Notes: generated by a model not told the origin, from the sequence alone. A DNA stretch of 64,000 bases from Sphagnum compactum (GCA_965153455.1 OZ234501.1:186001-250000), one strand, 5' to 3'; counted from the first letter of the stretch, positions 11,991 through 23,149 are shown. A program made the numbers and translations.

Positions 11991-12907
11991 TGACGCACTC
12001 CCAAGCTTCTTGATAGACTCAAATGTGAGTCTAAGGTGAAAACAATGGAAGGATAAGGAGTTGGAACACGTTCCTTGGCTCGCAGCACTTTGGGGGTAAA
12101 AGGGCGCGCTGAAGCTCCGGGATGGGGACTAGGACGAGTGACTAGCGGGTCAATTATTCACATTGACCTGCACAAACCAAACAACAAGTTGGTTAGTGCA
12201 TAGTTGGAGCACTTTTGGTGCACAAACGAACCACGAACAAACATAGACTCACAAGACTCACCACGGCCTAGACTGGGGGGAAGCCATCACCTTCCTTCTT
12301 ATAGTATTTTCTGTGCCTGGCCATGGAGCCAGCACCCAAATGTCATTTTGTCTCGGGACTCCCAAGTTGGAGTCCCGAAATTCTCGAAATTGGGACTCCT
12401 GTAATTTTGGAGGCCCATAACTTTTTTCTACAAACCTCTGATTGAGATGAGGTTCAAAGCAAAGTTATAGCCCGCATCAAGAGCTTTTCAACAATATGTG
12501 ACACGAGACCTGCATGCAAGTAAATCGGGGTTATTCTTGACTTTTAGTGGTCGGGAGTCAAATTGGCAATTTGACTCCCGGCCCTTCTTTTGACCGTCAT
12601 TTATGTTTTAAGTATCCAAATGGATCATGCAAACCCATTTTAGACATCTGCGTTCCAAGAGATTTTTAATAATATAAGGAAATTTTTATCCAATGAGTTT
12701 TGACCCCTGTAATTGCCTTTTGAAGATTTGAGAGTCCATTAGGATTCCAACTCCCAAAGTGGGAGTGCACTTGGGAGTGTGAGGGTTCATTCTCTCACAC
12801 TCTCCTACACTCCTGGGAGCATGAAATGTGACTCCCGGGCTTCACTCTTGGCCCACACCTTCACAAGCCTTTGCCTTGGTAGCGAGCCCAAGGTTAGGGT
12901 TGCCAAA
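11991..12907 (+). mobile_element. Solo LTR, copy 1 (family starting TGACGCA)
   Basis: A 917-bp unit aligns along its whole length with 18785-19666. It starts TGACGCACTCCCAAGC and ends GGGTTGCCAAA (copy 2 ends GGGTTGCAACA). It is bounded by AATTG at 11986-11990 and 12908-12912, a 5-bp target duplication as expected for LTR elements. No internal retroelement region lies on either side, so it is a solo LTR left by LTR-LTR recombination. The interior has repeated GGGACTCC / GGGAGTC motifs. The strand is given relative to copy 2; the transcription direction is not established. Confidence 0.7.
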
Positions 12908-13019
12908 AATTGTCAAAAATAGTGAGAGTCATACACGTTAAAAAAAATGGGAGGAAAATTTAGAATCTAAACTTCTTTATATAGGTTGAATTAATTATTC
13001 CCCAAATAGGGGCACCCAA

Positions 13020-13260
13020 GAAATTTGGTGACTGAAAAACTTTGGTCACCATTCGACAATGTTCCCATGTACATTCGACTATTGAATGTCATTAGATTGT
13101 GACCGAATTTTTTCGATCACCAATTGGATGTGTGGATAGTTAGTGACAAAAAAAATTCAATCATCAATTACAGATTCAAATCCAACGACCCTATGTTTAT
13201 GATGCCTATAAGTTGTTAGATGGCAATAAAAAAAAATTGGTCGTTAACAAATTTAGGCCA
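13020..13260. repeat. Self-complementary repeat array 2
   Basis: Three to five degraded units of the GGTGACTGAAA..TTTGGTCACC type, clearest at about 13029-13056 and 13102-13134 (TGTGACCGAA ... TTCGATCACC). It resembles array 1 but is more eroded. It lies left of the 13.5-kb repeat and the unrecognised pseudogene at 16.1-17.5 kb, with array 3 on the other side. Confidence 0.5.
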
Positions 13261-13523
13261 TTGGACTAGGCCCGACACCATATCGTGCATATGACGGCGA
13301 CCAAAGGCAACTGAAACATGCCTAGGCTTAGTCCTGGGGCTTTAAGATGTGTGGGTCCATTATCAGACCCACATTTTTTTCATTTCTTATACTTTCTTTT
13401 TTACGTGTGAAGATTATGTCTACTCTGAATAATTAATGCCATATTTTTGGAAGAAAATGGGAGGGCTTTTAAATTCACGATGCCAATTGTGAAAACAATT
13501 GTGTGTTGGACTTGAATGTTGAA
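13261..13523. other. Spacer with array remnants
   Basis: Short spacer between array 2 and the 2.5-kb repeat. A TTGGTCGTTAAC run near 13240 may be a further array remnant; nothing else is recognisable. Confidence 0.3.
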
Positions 13524-14047
13524 TGTGAGCCATGGATTATAATACCACAAATTGTTAAGCCTTAGTTCCATAATTTTCCTTAGTATTAATGATTTGAATC
13601 TTGATAAACCTCCAAGTAATAATTATTAAGAGTTAGATTAGCCTTTGGATATTTCAGTGTAGAAGACTCTTTTATTTAAATTGATGCAAGGCTTGGTTAG
13701 TTTTAGGACCTAGTAAACCTTTTTAAGTGCATTATCCTTTATGTTGTAGAGAAGGGAAAGGGGATGTAGAATTATATGTGATTTATTGATATGTTGGGAA
13801 TACAAGCCCATAACTAACAATAACATTTCGCCATGACAATATTAAATTAGTCTATAGAATAATCTTCAGGCACGAATAATGTATTGGAAAGATTTCTAGG
13901 ATGCAGTCCTAATACATCTTTATTCAGTCTTCACTTCTATCAGACGCTTAGATAGAACCAAAATCAAACTTAAGCATTAACATTTCCACCTGAGTGGTCT
14001 CAGGTGAATTACAACTTAGTAAACAACTTGAAAGGAATAGATCACAA

Positions 14048-14436
14048 TTACAAAAACTCCAGAATGCGACGGATGGTGCGAGCTAGGTATTCGGCTCGTA
14101 GCCAATAGTAATGGCCATCACCGGGAACCCAAGTTCGACAATGAAGACGAACATTGTCGTCTTCACATTGACACTCTTCAAACTTTTCTGGCGCGGTTCC
14201 TCGAGCAGGAACGAATTCTAAATAAATTGCTAAGGCATGTGGTTAAGAGACAATCGACGATCCCATGCCGAACGAGCGACCCAAGTGCGCACCACTCTTC
14301 TGGATGGTTCTTCTTCGTGCGACCGTTGAGAGACATTCACCTCAAGCGCTACTTCGTCAAGCGGTGCTTCTTCAAGCTCTTCCTTGTCTACTGGTGCAAC
14401 TAGAGGATTCGAAGGCGTAGCGACATCATTTGCCAT
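14048..14436 (-). pseudogene. Small acidic ORF in the 2.5-kb repeat, copy 1 (one frameshift)
   Basis: This is the damaged twin of the ORF at 34337-34750. It starts M-A-N-D-V-A-T-P-S-N-P and keeps EELEEAPLDE, NVSQR, VVRTWVARSAWDRRLSLN. One base is missing in the run after SLN (copy 2 has CCCACATG, copy 1 CCACATG), giving an early stop near 14230. Beyond that, the matching frame is readable to the same stop position and still encodes EFVPARG, EECQCEDD, LHCRTWVPGDGHY and EYLARTIRRIL. It also carries a 5-codon insertion near the start and an in-frame loss of about 10 codons near the end. Upstream TTAAATAG (about 14520-14527, minus strand) and downstream AATAAA (13918-13923, minus strand) suggest a compact transcription unit. 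Function unknown. Confidence 0.7.
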
Positions 14437-15311
14437 GACTAAATTATCACCTGCATCAACAAAAATAAAGGGTAGCAGAAACAATGTGGTACTTGCGTTC
14501 AGAAGGGGTCGAGGCCTTTCTATTTAACTAATTAGGGTAGGCGTAAGGTGTGGGAGTGACGGCAGAACCTCATGAAAACTTGAACATCCTAGATCTAATG
14601 GATTCATCGAACCCTAATTTTGACGGTGGATCTAGGAGTAGGTGGGGGTTTTTGTGATGCAAAATTGAATTTCAATTTACTATGGACTACATAATTAAAT
14701 AGTGCATGGAAGAAAAAATAATTAGGGGATATCAAAAGAGTAAATGGTACGCGGGGATGTTACTTAAACCATTGAATTGATTTAGTCAAGTAAGGACTCA
14801 AGGATGTTTACTTGTTACTACCGATAAATTGTCCTAGTAGTTAGTTACTTGAAATGATTAGGATGAAGAAGTAGGATGTGAGGGTCAACGGACGAAAGGA
14901 TAAGGATCAAGCTCAGGAACCTCATCAAGATATCCAACATAAGGGGAAGGATGAGTCCTCCAATCCCATTAGTCATGAGGATTGTCATCTTATTTGATTG
15001 GAGGATGGAATATTTTTTGTGTCTCATTGGGCCCAAAAATTTTCATCCTAAAATCAATTGGAGGGCAAATCATTCTCAATTCTCATTGGCTCTTAAAGGA
15101 TGAGGAGGCCATTGATTGGAGGGAACGATTTCAAAACTTCCATTGGTCAAGGGGAACAAGCTCAAGGAAGGTCATGAAGGCTTACCAAGGGAGAGAAGAA
15201 TATCTTGTGTGTGAGGAAAGGAGAAGGGAAAAGAATGAATGTGTGAGGAAAAGATTAGTTCTTTGTGTGGAAATGTGTTGTTCATGAAAAGGATGTGTGC
15301 AAGAAATAAGC

Positions 15312-15710
15312 ATGGAAGGATTTCCATGATAAAGCCTCTGGAGTTTTGTTTCAAACAGTTGTTCCTCCCAAATCCACTGTTGGATTTGTGTCAAATTTAA
15401 AATAATTTTTGTTTAAAAGGTGTAGAAGGTCCTCTCCAAATTTCAGCATCATTGAGTTTGATGTGAGGGAGCTACATTTGCTGGAAGTAGAGGGTGTTTG
15501 TAGTGGAGTTCATGGAAGGAGTTCCATGACAAAGCTTCTGGAGTTTCATTTCAAATAATTGTTCCTCCCAAATCCACCGTTGGATTTGTGTAAAATTTTA
15601 AATTAATTTTTGTTTAGGAGGTGTAAAAGGTTCTCTTAAAATTTCAGCCTCATCGGGTATGCTATAAGGGAGCTACACTTGTTAGAAGTAGAGGGGGTTG
15701 AATTTGTTTG
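15312..15710 (+). repeat. Two-unit tandem duplication, period about 200 bp
   Basis: Unit 1 starts CATGGAAGGATTTCCATGA (15312) and unit 2 CATGGAAGGAGTTCCATGA (about 15510). Both continue through CCTCCCAAATCCAC, GGATTTGTGT and GGAGCTACA. The other copy of the host repeat has only one unit (about 35640-35830), so the duplication arose in copy 1 after the two copies separated. Confidence 0.8.
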
Positions 15711-16129
15711 TTTTTTCCTCAATCTAAGCAAAGTGATGTTTAGTCCCAAGGCTTAACTCTTGATAAAAAATATAAAAAAAAACTTATAAGATTTTGTTAC
15801 ATGACTCTTTTTATATTAGCCTTTTCAAAAATCCAATGCATGTTAGAGTAGGAGGTTGTATGTAGATGTTATGACAGATGAAACAAAAAAGGTTCAACCA
15901 TTAAGCGTGACATTGAATGAACGTCAACATAATGCCCTTCATATTCCATCATGATGAGTTACAATTCTCCCACAATGTCTTTTGTATCTTCCAAGTGAAC
16001 ACAACGCATTAGATTTTTAGTGATCTTCATTGCATTACCTTGAACCACCGTATTTGTTAGACTACAACTACATAGTAGTTCCACTTCCAAACGGGTTTTG
16101 TGAATGCATATTTGTATGTTGAAGGTGTG

Positions 16130-17527
16130 AAAGACAACCCCATGGATGTAGCATAGTTAGATGTTATGGTTCAGATGGCATCTTATTTGCCATTTGACAC
16201 GATAGACAATAAGGGGCGGTTGGCACATGATGCTAACATAATTTCCTCCATAAGATGAGCCGACATTGCAGAACATACTTTGGAGGCGTTGTGAGGGGAA
16301 ATGGGTGTAATGCGGACACAATTTTAGGAGGTGACATCAAAACACGATGCATTATGTGAAGAATTGGCAACATGCCACGCAAAGTGTTTTAGGCTAAAAA
16401 AAATGCTACTACTTAACAACAGGCACTACAAAAGGCACTTGCAAAGGCATTGAAGTGGACAAAGAATGCGCAAATTAATCCATGGAAGGCATTAAATACT
16501 ACCATCAAACATTGATTGATATGAAGGAACATTATCGAATAGATGTTAAATTGAAATGTTTGTGAAAGCAACCAAAGGAAATTCAAACTACATGCATTTT
16601 GCATGTATTTTGGCAGCATTTCAAGATACGCAGATGGAGGCAAAGCTAGGTTTTGATCACACGGTTTGACATCATGGCCCAGGATATCCAAAATGTTTCC
16701 TAACAATTTACCCAAAATGACGGAGAATGTAAACACTAATTGGGTGACACATCGTGAGTTTAATTGGGAATATGTCATCATCGTGTTAGAAAAAACATGG
16801 GAATTCTTGTGGCGCACACCTCAATTTTTCATGCAAAAAGGGGAACTATGTCTTATTTGTTGTTCCCCATTTGGATCAGAAAGAACATGATTTTGGGCAA
16901 TTGCTAACACATGTACCACTCGTAGTGCCTAATCATTTTAATGGTGGTAAGGAGGAGATGTCCACAATGTAGGGCCCCATTTCATCGGCGCCTATACGAA
17001 CAATTTAGTTTTCGAACGACCATGCCACAACATTGGGAGTACAATATGTTTAACACACCCAATAGGCCACAAGCATGGGGCGTACACAAAATGGATTTGG
17101 AATGTTGGCATGTTTGTTATTACATGGGGGAATCAATATGACGAATGGCAATATGACGAATCCATGATTAAGAAGGCATGTGAATTATTGTACATGTCAA
17201 CAACCGATACATGACGCCATTGGTTTTATCAAATGTTTCGAAAGTGGTATGACCCAAGAACCAACAAATTTGAATACGGTATGAATTCGGAACGTGCTTA
17301 GTACATGGGGGAGGTTCACCATAAACAATATTCAGGTTGAAAATCAAGCCAACTTAACATTGGAGGAGACTAGCAAAGGGTTGCATTTGAAAGATGATGT
17401 TGCCTTTGCATTATTGACTGTAATATTTCCTCACACGGCCGCAATGTTCAATGAGATAAATAATCTTTTTGGGTTGGACACAATTTTGAATGAGGAACCC
17501 ATTGGGCTAGGAAATCGTGCTAGTTGA
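16130..17527 (+). pseudogene. Unrecognised decayed protein-coding region
   Basis: A protein-like trace runs through several frames. Segment one (about 16130-16390) reads V-K-D-N-P-M-D-V-A, MVQMASYLPFDTIDNKGR, then a helical Ala/Glu/Leu-rich part (ADIAEHTLEAL, HDALCEELATCHAKC). Segment two (about 16560-16670) includes ATKGNSNYMHFACILAAFQD. Segment three (16941-17141) reads RRLYEQFSFRTTMPQHWEYN and KMDLECWHVCYYMG, continuing after a frameshift with QYDEWQYDESMIKKACELL and RKWYDPRTNKFEYG. The last open piece (17294-17527) holds TLEETSKGLHLKDDVAFALL. I do not recognise the family. The Trp/Tyr-rich middle and sustained sense composition suggest a real ancestral gene of at least 450 codons, possibly carried by the surrounding element. 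Confidence 0.5.
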
Positions 17528-18439
17528 TGTCATATTAATATTGGGGAAAATAGCAGTAGAAGAAATAATAAATCGTAGCAGTAGGGTGAAGTGGAATTTA
17601 CCACTATATGCAACATATGTACATTGTACAATAGCTTTAATATTGTACAAAATCAATATTTATATAGCAATATGGGCAAACAAGTTGTTTCCCCTAAAAG
17701 TTTGTCACAATTAATGTAAACCTAGTTGAACCTAGTTACATATTGAACCTCTTTGGTGACAATGTGATTGGAGTGAATGGAAAACATATAATTACAATTC
17801 CAATGATGATGGATTTTCATCAGAGATGGTTTAAGTAGGATGACAATAGGTTCCCATAGTATTTTGTCCTACCATGTTCCTTTCCATAATATGCTGAGAT
17901 GAATTATTCCAACTCAAAATTTGTTATATAACAACTAAAATGATATCTTTATATAATGACGTCTTATATGGTTGGAACCTTTTGGATTTCTTTTTTTAAA
18001 ATTCTTGTTGCATGTATCTTTTGAAATCTCTTTATTTTCTTTGTATTGGAAACCTACTATGGTTTTTTTTTACAACACTCATGGCCTTTCTTTTCGTTTT
18101 TACTTGTATAATGTAAGAAAGGAGAATGCATTTTACTTTGAAATTTTTGAAATCCTTTTTTGTTATTTGTTATTATAATTTGTTGTACAATTCCAAATGC
18201 ATGTAGAAGTTTATCATTAGTGGTAGTGCATAGTAGCATGGAGCCCAAGTTATTTAGGTGTGTTACAAAATTGCATCAAATTTTGCTCCCAACAAGGAAG
18301 GATTGTTTTCTATTTTCCATTTCTTCATAAGATGTTCCATTCAAGTTCCAACGGGTTCCCATCAGTAACCCCATTTTTTAATGAAGGGATCACACAAGAA
18401 GGTGATTGAAAGGGTTTTGGTTGCCATTAGGGACGAGGG
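17528..18439. other. No recognisable feature
   Basis: AT-rich sequence between the decayed gene and array 3. A few short open frames have no supported identity. Confidence 0.4.
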
Positions 18440-18784
18440 GGTGGGGAAAGGGGAAAGACATTGTGGCGACTAAAAGGTTTTCGATCACCACATGCAAGTG
18501 GCAATTGAAAAACATTTAGTCGCCATGCCCCCAGTGGCGACTGAATTTCTTTTTATCACCAGAAGGGCATGGTGATTGAAATTTTTTATGTCGCCACATG
18601 GGCATGGTGACTAAATTTTTTTCAGTTGCCACCTACCTGTGGCAACTAAAAAACATTTGGTTGTCATAATCACTTAGTGACTGAATTTGGTCACCATCGA
18701 ATGGCAACCATGTATTTCAGTTGCCATAGATGGATATGTTAGCAAATTTGATTGCCATCTGGGAATTATTAGATGGTGACTGAA
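18440..18784. repeat. Self-complementary repeat array 3, split by a solo LTR
   Basis: About eight units of roughly 35-43 bp of the form GTGGCGACTAAA..TTTAGTCGCCA, clearest at 18453-18482, 18490-18524 and 18595-18634. Array-type sequence (ATGGCAATCGAATTTGG, about 19690) resumes after the solo LTR at 18785-19666, so the LTR landed inside the array. It is the best preserved of the four arrays. Confidence 0.7.
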
Positions 18785-19666
18785 TGACGCAACCCCAAGC
18801 TCCTTGATAGACTCAATTGTGAGTCCAAAGTGAAAACAACGAAATGATAAGGAGTTGGGACACGCTCCTTGGCTTGCAACACTTCAAGGGTAAAGGAACG
18901 AGCTGAAGCTTCAAGATGGGACTAGGACGAGTGACTAGCGAGTCAATTATTCACATGGACCTGCACAAACCAAACAACAAGTTGGTTAATGTGTCGTTGG
19001 AACATTTTTGGTGCACGAACGAGCCACAAGCAAACACAAACTCACAAGATTCACCACGACCCGAACTTGGGGGAAGTCACCACTTTCCCCCTTATAGTAT
19101 TCTCTATGCCTGGCCAGCACCCAAATGTCATTTTGTCCCAGGACTCCCAAGGTCGAAGTTTCGAAATTCCCAAAATTGGGACTCCTACGACTTTGGAGGG
19201 CCATACCATTTTGTGAAAACCTTTGATCGAGGTGAGGTCTATAAAAAAGTTGTAGCCCTCATTGAGAGCTTTCCAACGATATGTGATACACCACTTGCAC
19301 GCCACCTGCACGCAAGTAAATTGGGGTGATTTTTAGTGGTCGCGAATCAAATTGGCAGTTTGATTCCCGACCTTTCTTTTGGCCATAACTCATGTTTTCA
19401 GTACCCAAATGGGTCATGCGAGCCCATTTTAGACATCTACATTCCAAGAGCTATTTAATGATTTAAAGAACTCTTTTATTCCAATGAGTTTTGTTTCTTA
19501 CAATCACCCTTTAAAAATTCAGGAGTCCATCGGGACTCCAACTCCCAAAGTGGGAGCTCACTCCTACACTCATGGGAGCATGAAATGTGACTCCCGGGCT
19601 TCACTCTTGGCCCGCACCTTTGCAAGCCTTTGCCTTGGTTGCAAGCCTAAGGCTAGGGTTGCAACA
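18785..19666 (+). mobile_element. Solo LTR, copy 2, with CTGAA target duplication
   Basis: An 882-bp LTR starts TGACGCAAC and ends GTTGCAACA (near-perfect inverted ends). It is flanked by CTGAA at 18780-18784 and 19667-19671, an exact 5-bp duplication. It aligns to copy 1 over its full length, including the TGATAGACTCAA, GGACTAGGACGAGTGACTAG and CTCCCGGGCTTCACTCTTGG segments. No gag-pol sequence adjoins it. The different target duplication from copy 1 shows two independent insertions, each later reduced to a solo LTR. Confidence 0.85.
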
Positions 19667-20170
19667 CTGAATTTGTTGAACATCCATCCAATGGCAATCG
19701 AATTTGGAAGAAGTTTTTTCAAGGTATATGAGTTTTAAAATGCAATCTGTGATTTTTTTTGGCACCTTTATTTTCATTTGGGTTTTATGTTTTTGGTTGC
19801 CCCCTTACAACCATTACATGGATCCTTGGGTGAGTTGAAATGATCAAGTCCTTGGTGAAGGGCTATCTTTTTTGCATTTTGTGAATATTTTGGACCATAT
19901 TGAACCTTGAATTTTCAAGATTTTAAATGTTTTTTATAATTAGTGCTTAGAAAGACTTTTGGTTTTTTATCATCCAAAATTTGAAGGATGTCATTGAATG
20001 GACAATTGGGCAGATAACCATTGGGTAAACCATCATCATGCGATCAACCATCAAATGATCAATTTAACCAAAACCCTTGAAACAAGTTGTCCCACACATC
20101 ATCTAGGACTTACCCCCCTAGACCTTTGAGTGACCCACCCTAAACCATGCACAAACAAGGGGTTGTAAGA
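19667..20170. other. Array remnant and leader of the kinase-like pseudogene
   Basis: The first ~60 bases continue array 3. The rest is AT-rich with no supported coding frame and may be 5' leader of the decayed gene that follows. Confidence 0.3.
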
Positions 20171-21572
20171 ATGTCCAACATGGAAAACACTTCATCAATG
20201 CAAGTCCAAAAGCATCAAAAGCTTGAAGACATTGATCCTAAATGAATCACCACATGACCATTCTAGGAAATTGTCATGACATTTTTTATGGAGCACATAG
20301 TGGCACATCTTGATGGTGCTTTTGTGAGCAAGTAAGGAAAAGGCCTAAAGAAGTATAAGCAAGTTATGGAACATAAGTTGTTGGTAGAACTAGATGGATC
20401 CTTGCAATACACCAAACTTTTTCAGGGGTTTCTAAAATGGTTTGAATGCAAAATTTTGAATTCAGTCACAAATTTGTTGTCCTTTATCCACAAAAGGACA
20501 AGGTGCACTAGACCATGAAGGTGGTGAACTTGTGGGAGGAAATTTCACGGTGGGCCAAATTGTCGAATAATTGATCGAAAAAAAAGGCAAGGCTTGCACC
20601 ATGGATGGAAGAAGGTGCTCGAAACCTTCTAGCCCAAATTGGAAACCATGGTGTGTTATGGATTCTAAGCACAACAAATGTGCTCCTGTTGTTGGGTGGA
20701 AATAATCACGGTCGTTATGGTGTGGTGTGTAAGGTGCAAATCAAAAGATTAAATCGCATCCCAAGCATGATTGAGTTGGCGGGGAAAACACTGAAGACAA
20801 ATGACAAGCGAGAAGCACGTAAACAACGATCAATGGAAGTTTTTTGGCATGCCCATGCAAACATCCAGGTGTCATCAAATTCCTTGCCATCTACGTAGAG
20901 ACCATGGAAGCATACACATTGTGGTGGAATGGGGGAACTTTTCGAAAAATGTTGGATGACAACACGAAGTACTCCCCCATTACTAATAATCATACCTTGA
21001 TGCAGCAAGGGGGGCCGGATATGGAAGGGCGAACACAACTTGTCGCTTTTGTGTGAAGTTGGCATGGGCATTCATAAACATTATGGATGCAATACATCAT
21101 AATGGAATTTTGCACAACGACTTGTCCAAGGACAACATTATGTTGCATTTTCCAGTAAACAAACTGAATGTTGTGTACATAGGCATGTGTGATTGAGGTG
21201 AATCAGGCACTTGCAAGAGGTGACGCCATCATTGTATGGTGTTGCAAAGGAACTAAATGCCACTACTACCAAAAAAAAACGTTGTGGGGTTGCCTAAGAA
21301 TTATTTTTTCTGTTCATAACGAGTTAGGAACTATAATTTCCCTTCAACAAATAGCCAAGCAACACACCATAACTTTGAGGTCTAAAGCATATTTGGTGGG
21401 CAAGCTGGCAAATGTCATATGGGGTGATGATTGGGATGTAGAATACTTTGTGGACAATTCAACCAAAATTTCATTTGGAAAACTAATCTATGACATGTAT
21501 GACCCAAATCCAAAGGCACAAAGGATTGTTCAACATGTTGTGCGCACATTGATGGGGCCTCCATATAATTAA
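20171..21572 (+). pseudogene. Protein-kinase-like gene (decayed)
   Basis: A trace of about 465 codons starts near an ATG at 20171 (M-S-N-M-E-N-T-S-S) and ends at TAA 21572. A nucleotide-loop-like segment G-R-Y-G-V-V-C-K-V-Q-I-K-R (about 20710-20748) resembles the glycine-rich loop plus Lys of kinases. The catalytic loop is clear: L-H-N-D-L-S-K-D-N (21110-21136) matches H-x-D-x(4)-N. It is followed by V-Y-I-G-M-C-D-stop-G (about 21173-21199), where the Mg-binding D-F-G equivalent is D-stop-G (probably D-W-G before a TGG-to-TGA change). Downstream pieces (21189-21572) include YFVDNSTKISFGKLI and a Pro-rich end. Several frameshifts and stops make it inactive. It may be host-derived or carried by an element; it lies between arrays 3 and 4. 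Confidence 0.65.
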
Positions 21573-22364
21573 ATAGCACTTTAAGAGTGTTATCGAAGGC
21601 ATCCATAAACAGTTTTAGTTTTTAGATATGGAATATGGTGTAATTTGCATGACCTTTCAAAAATGACATGTTTTGAACTTGTGGATTTTATAAAACCCAA
21701 TTTTGTAAGCAAATCATGTTGTCATGTGTAATCAAAATTGAGATTTTTGAATCCATCATCTTTACACATTTGAAATTTATGTGTGGACCTATGCTCTATA
21801 ATGATGATGGGTTTCTTGTAAACATAAGATACTATGATCATATACAATTTTACACAAGTATTGCCCATCTCTTTATTAAATTTTTGAATTATGGATGATT
21901 GGAGTTATCATTGATAATTTGCTTCCATAAATGCTCTCATAATTGATAGACATGAATAATAAAAAGGAATCAATACAAATTCATTTAAAGCAACATTTTT
22001 TCATGTAAACTTTACAAGGCATTCACTTTGTATATTTTTGTTCTGGTTTTCATTTTTTTTAAACATTGCTTATCAAGGCGAGGATATTATGTTTAGACTC
22101 ATTATAGAGTATGGTAGTTTAATGGATTTTGACCCCCATGTAATAGGTCTATTTTTATGCGAGGATTTTTGAAAGATGATATTTTGGCTTGTGTTGAAAC
22201 TTGGGATATAATGATAGAGTTGTGATAACTTGAAGGAATTTGGTTTCTTTTAGAGGATTTCTTTTTATAAAGATTATATTTTTGCATGGTGAAATACTGG
22301 AATTTCCATAATTCTTCATTTACCTTAAGATATTCTTTCATGTAAATGGCAAGGCCACAATGAC
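21573..22364. other. No recognisable feature
   Basis: AT-rich sequence following the kinase-like pseudogene. No supported coding, RNA or terminal-repeat signal was seen. Confidence 0.4.
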
Positions 22365-22510
22365 ACATCAAAAAGACGGTGATGGAAAATTTTCGAAAAT
22401 TGTAGGATTCATGATCAAAAAATTTGATTGCCATAGGCTTCCCAGTTGAAAATTTTCAGTTGTCACAAGATGCATGGTGAAAAATAATGTATTCCATCTT
22501 GTGCCATTGT
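22365..22510. repeat. Self-complementary repeat array 4
   Basis: Two to three degraded units, for example GACGGTGATGGAAAATTTTC (22374 on) and CAGTTGAAAATTTTCAGTTG (about 22443-22462), related to arrays 1-3. It marks the right side of the stretch containing the kinase-like pseudogene. Confidence 0.45.
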
Positions 22511-23149
22511 AAAAAAAAATCATTCACAAGGTCAACAAATTGATTTATATCAACATGTTGTAGGATATGTGATCTCAATTGGTCACTTGTTATTTATTTC
22601 CTTCTTCTCCCCTTATTGCTACTTTGATTTTTTCTTTTTTACAAGTTCATTTTTAGCTAAATGTTGAAAACCCTTTTCTTATTTCCTATTGTCATGCATA
22701 CTTATTTATTTTTCTTGCGAGTATTGATTTTTTGTCACTAGTGCACATGGCTTTACATCGCACATTGATCAAAGATTCCATAAGTAGTTATTGAGAATCT
22801 ATAATATGACACATTTTATTAACAATAATGCATAAATTTCCATTTAATGTGGCACGAAAACCCCCATGTAATATAGGGTGAAGCTTCCCTTAAATTTTGA
22901 TTTATGATTAATACATTTTTGTGAAAGTAATGATTTTTCATATGTTAAGGATCATGTTCAACATCAAATTTTAAAGATAAATCAAACATACACATTTTAC
23001 AATTTTTTAAATAAAAAGCTTTTGTAACTTGTCTTTTGGAATACCCTATAGAACTTAGCCTTATATTATAAAACATCATTTTTACTTAGGTTAGACCACA
23101 AGGATTATGGTACACTTTGTCATTTTCTCCAAATCCAATTTGCATTCCA
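22511..23149. other. No recognisable feature
   Basis: AT-rich sequence between array 4 and the truncated end of a minus-strand gag; nothing supported. Confidence 0.4.

Larger units (their letters stand above)
13524..16129. repeat. Dispersed 2.5-kb repeat, copy 1
   Basis: This block aligns with 33821-36259 from the shared left edge TGTGAGCCATGGATTATA to the shared right edge GAAGGTGTG. Colinear landmarks include the minus-strand ORF, a TAGGGTAGGCGTAAGGTG segment (about 14528), the ATTGGAGGATGGAATAT segment (about 14996) and TACATAGTAGTTCCACTTCC (about 16068). Copy 1 is about 170 bp longer, mostly through a 200-bp tandem duplication at 15312-15710. The family is not recognised. It could be a long LTR or a non-autonomous element; the TG start fits an LTR but no clear end pair or target duplication was found. 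Confidence 0.8.

Noticed and set aside
13518-16126. GTTGAA on both sides of repeat copy 1 as a target duplication
   Set aside because: In copy 2 the sequence GTGAAGGTGTG is also present at the right edge, so this GAA belongs to the repeat itself rather than to a duplicated target.
16413-16817. Minus-strand open frame of 134 codons
   Set aside because: It lies opposite the plus-strand decayed gene at 16130-17527 and has no recognisable domain; most likely the antisense shadow of it.
19051-19329. Open frames on both strands within the second solo LTR
   Set aside because: The homologous stretch of the first solo LTR does not conserve these frames, and LTRs of this kind are not expected to code.
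20462-21071. Minus-strand open frames opposite the kinase-like region
   Set aside because: They are antisense shadows of the plus-strand sequence with the kinase catalytic loop.
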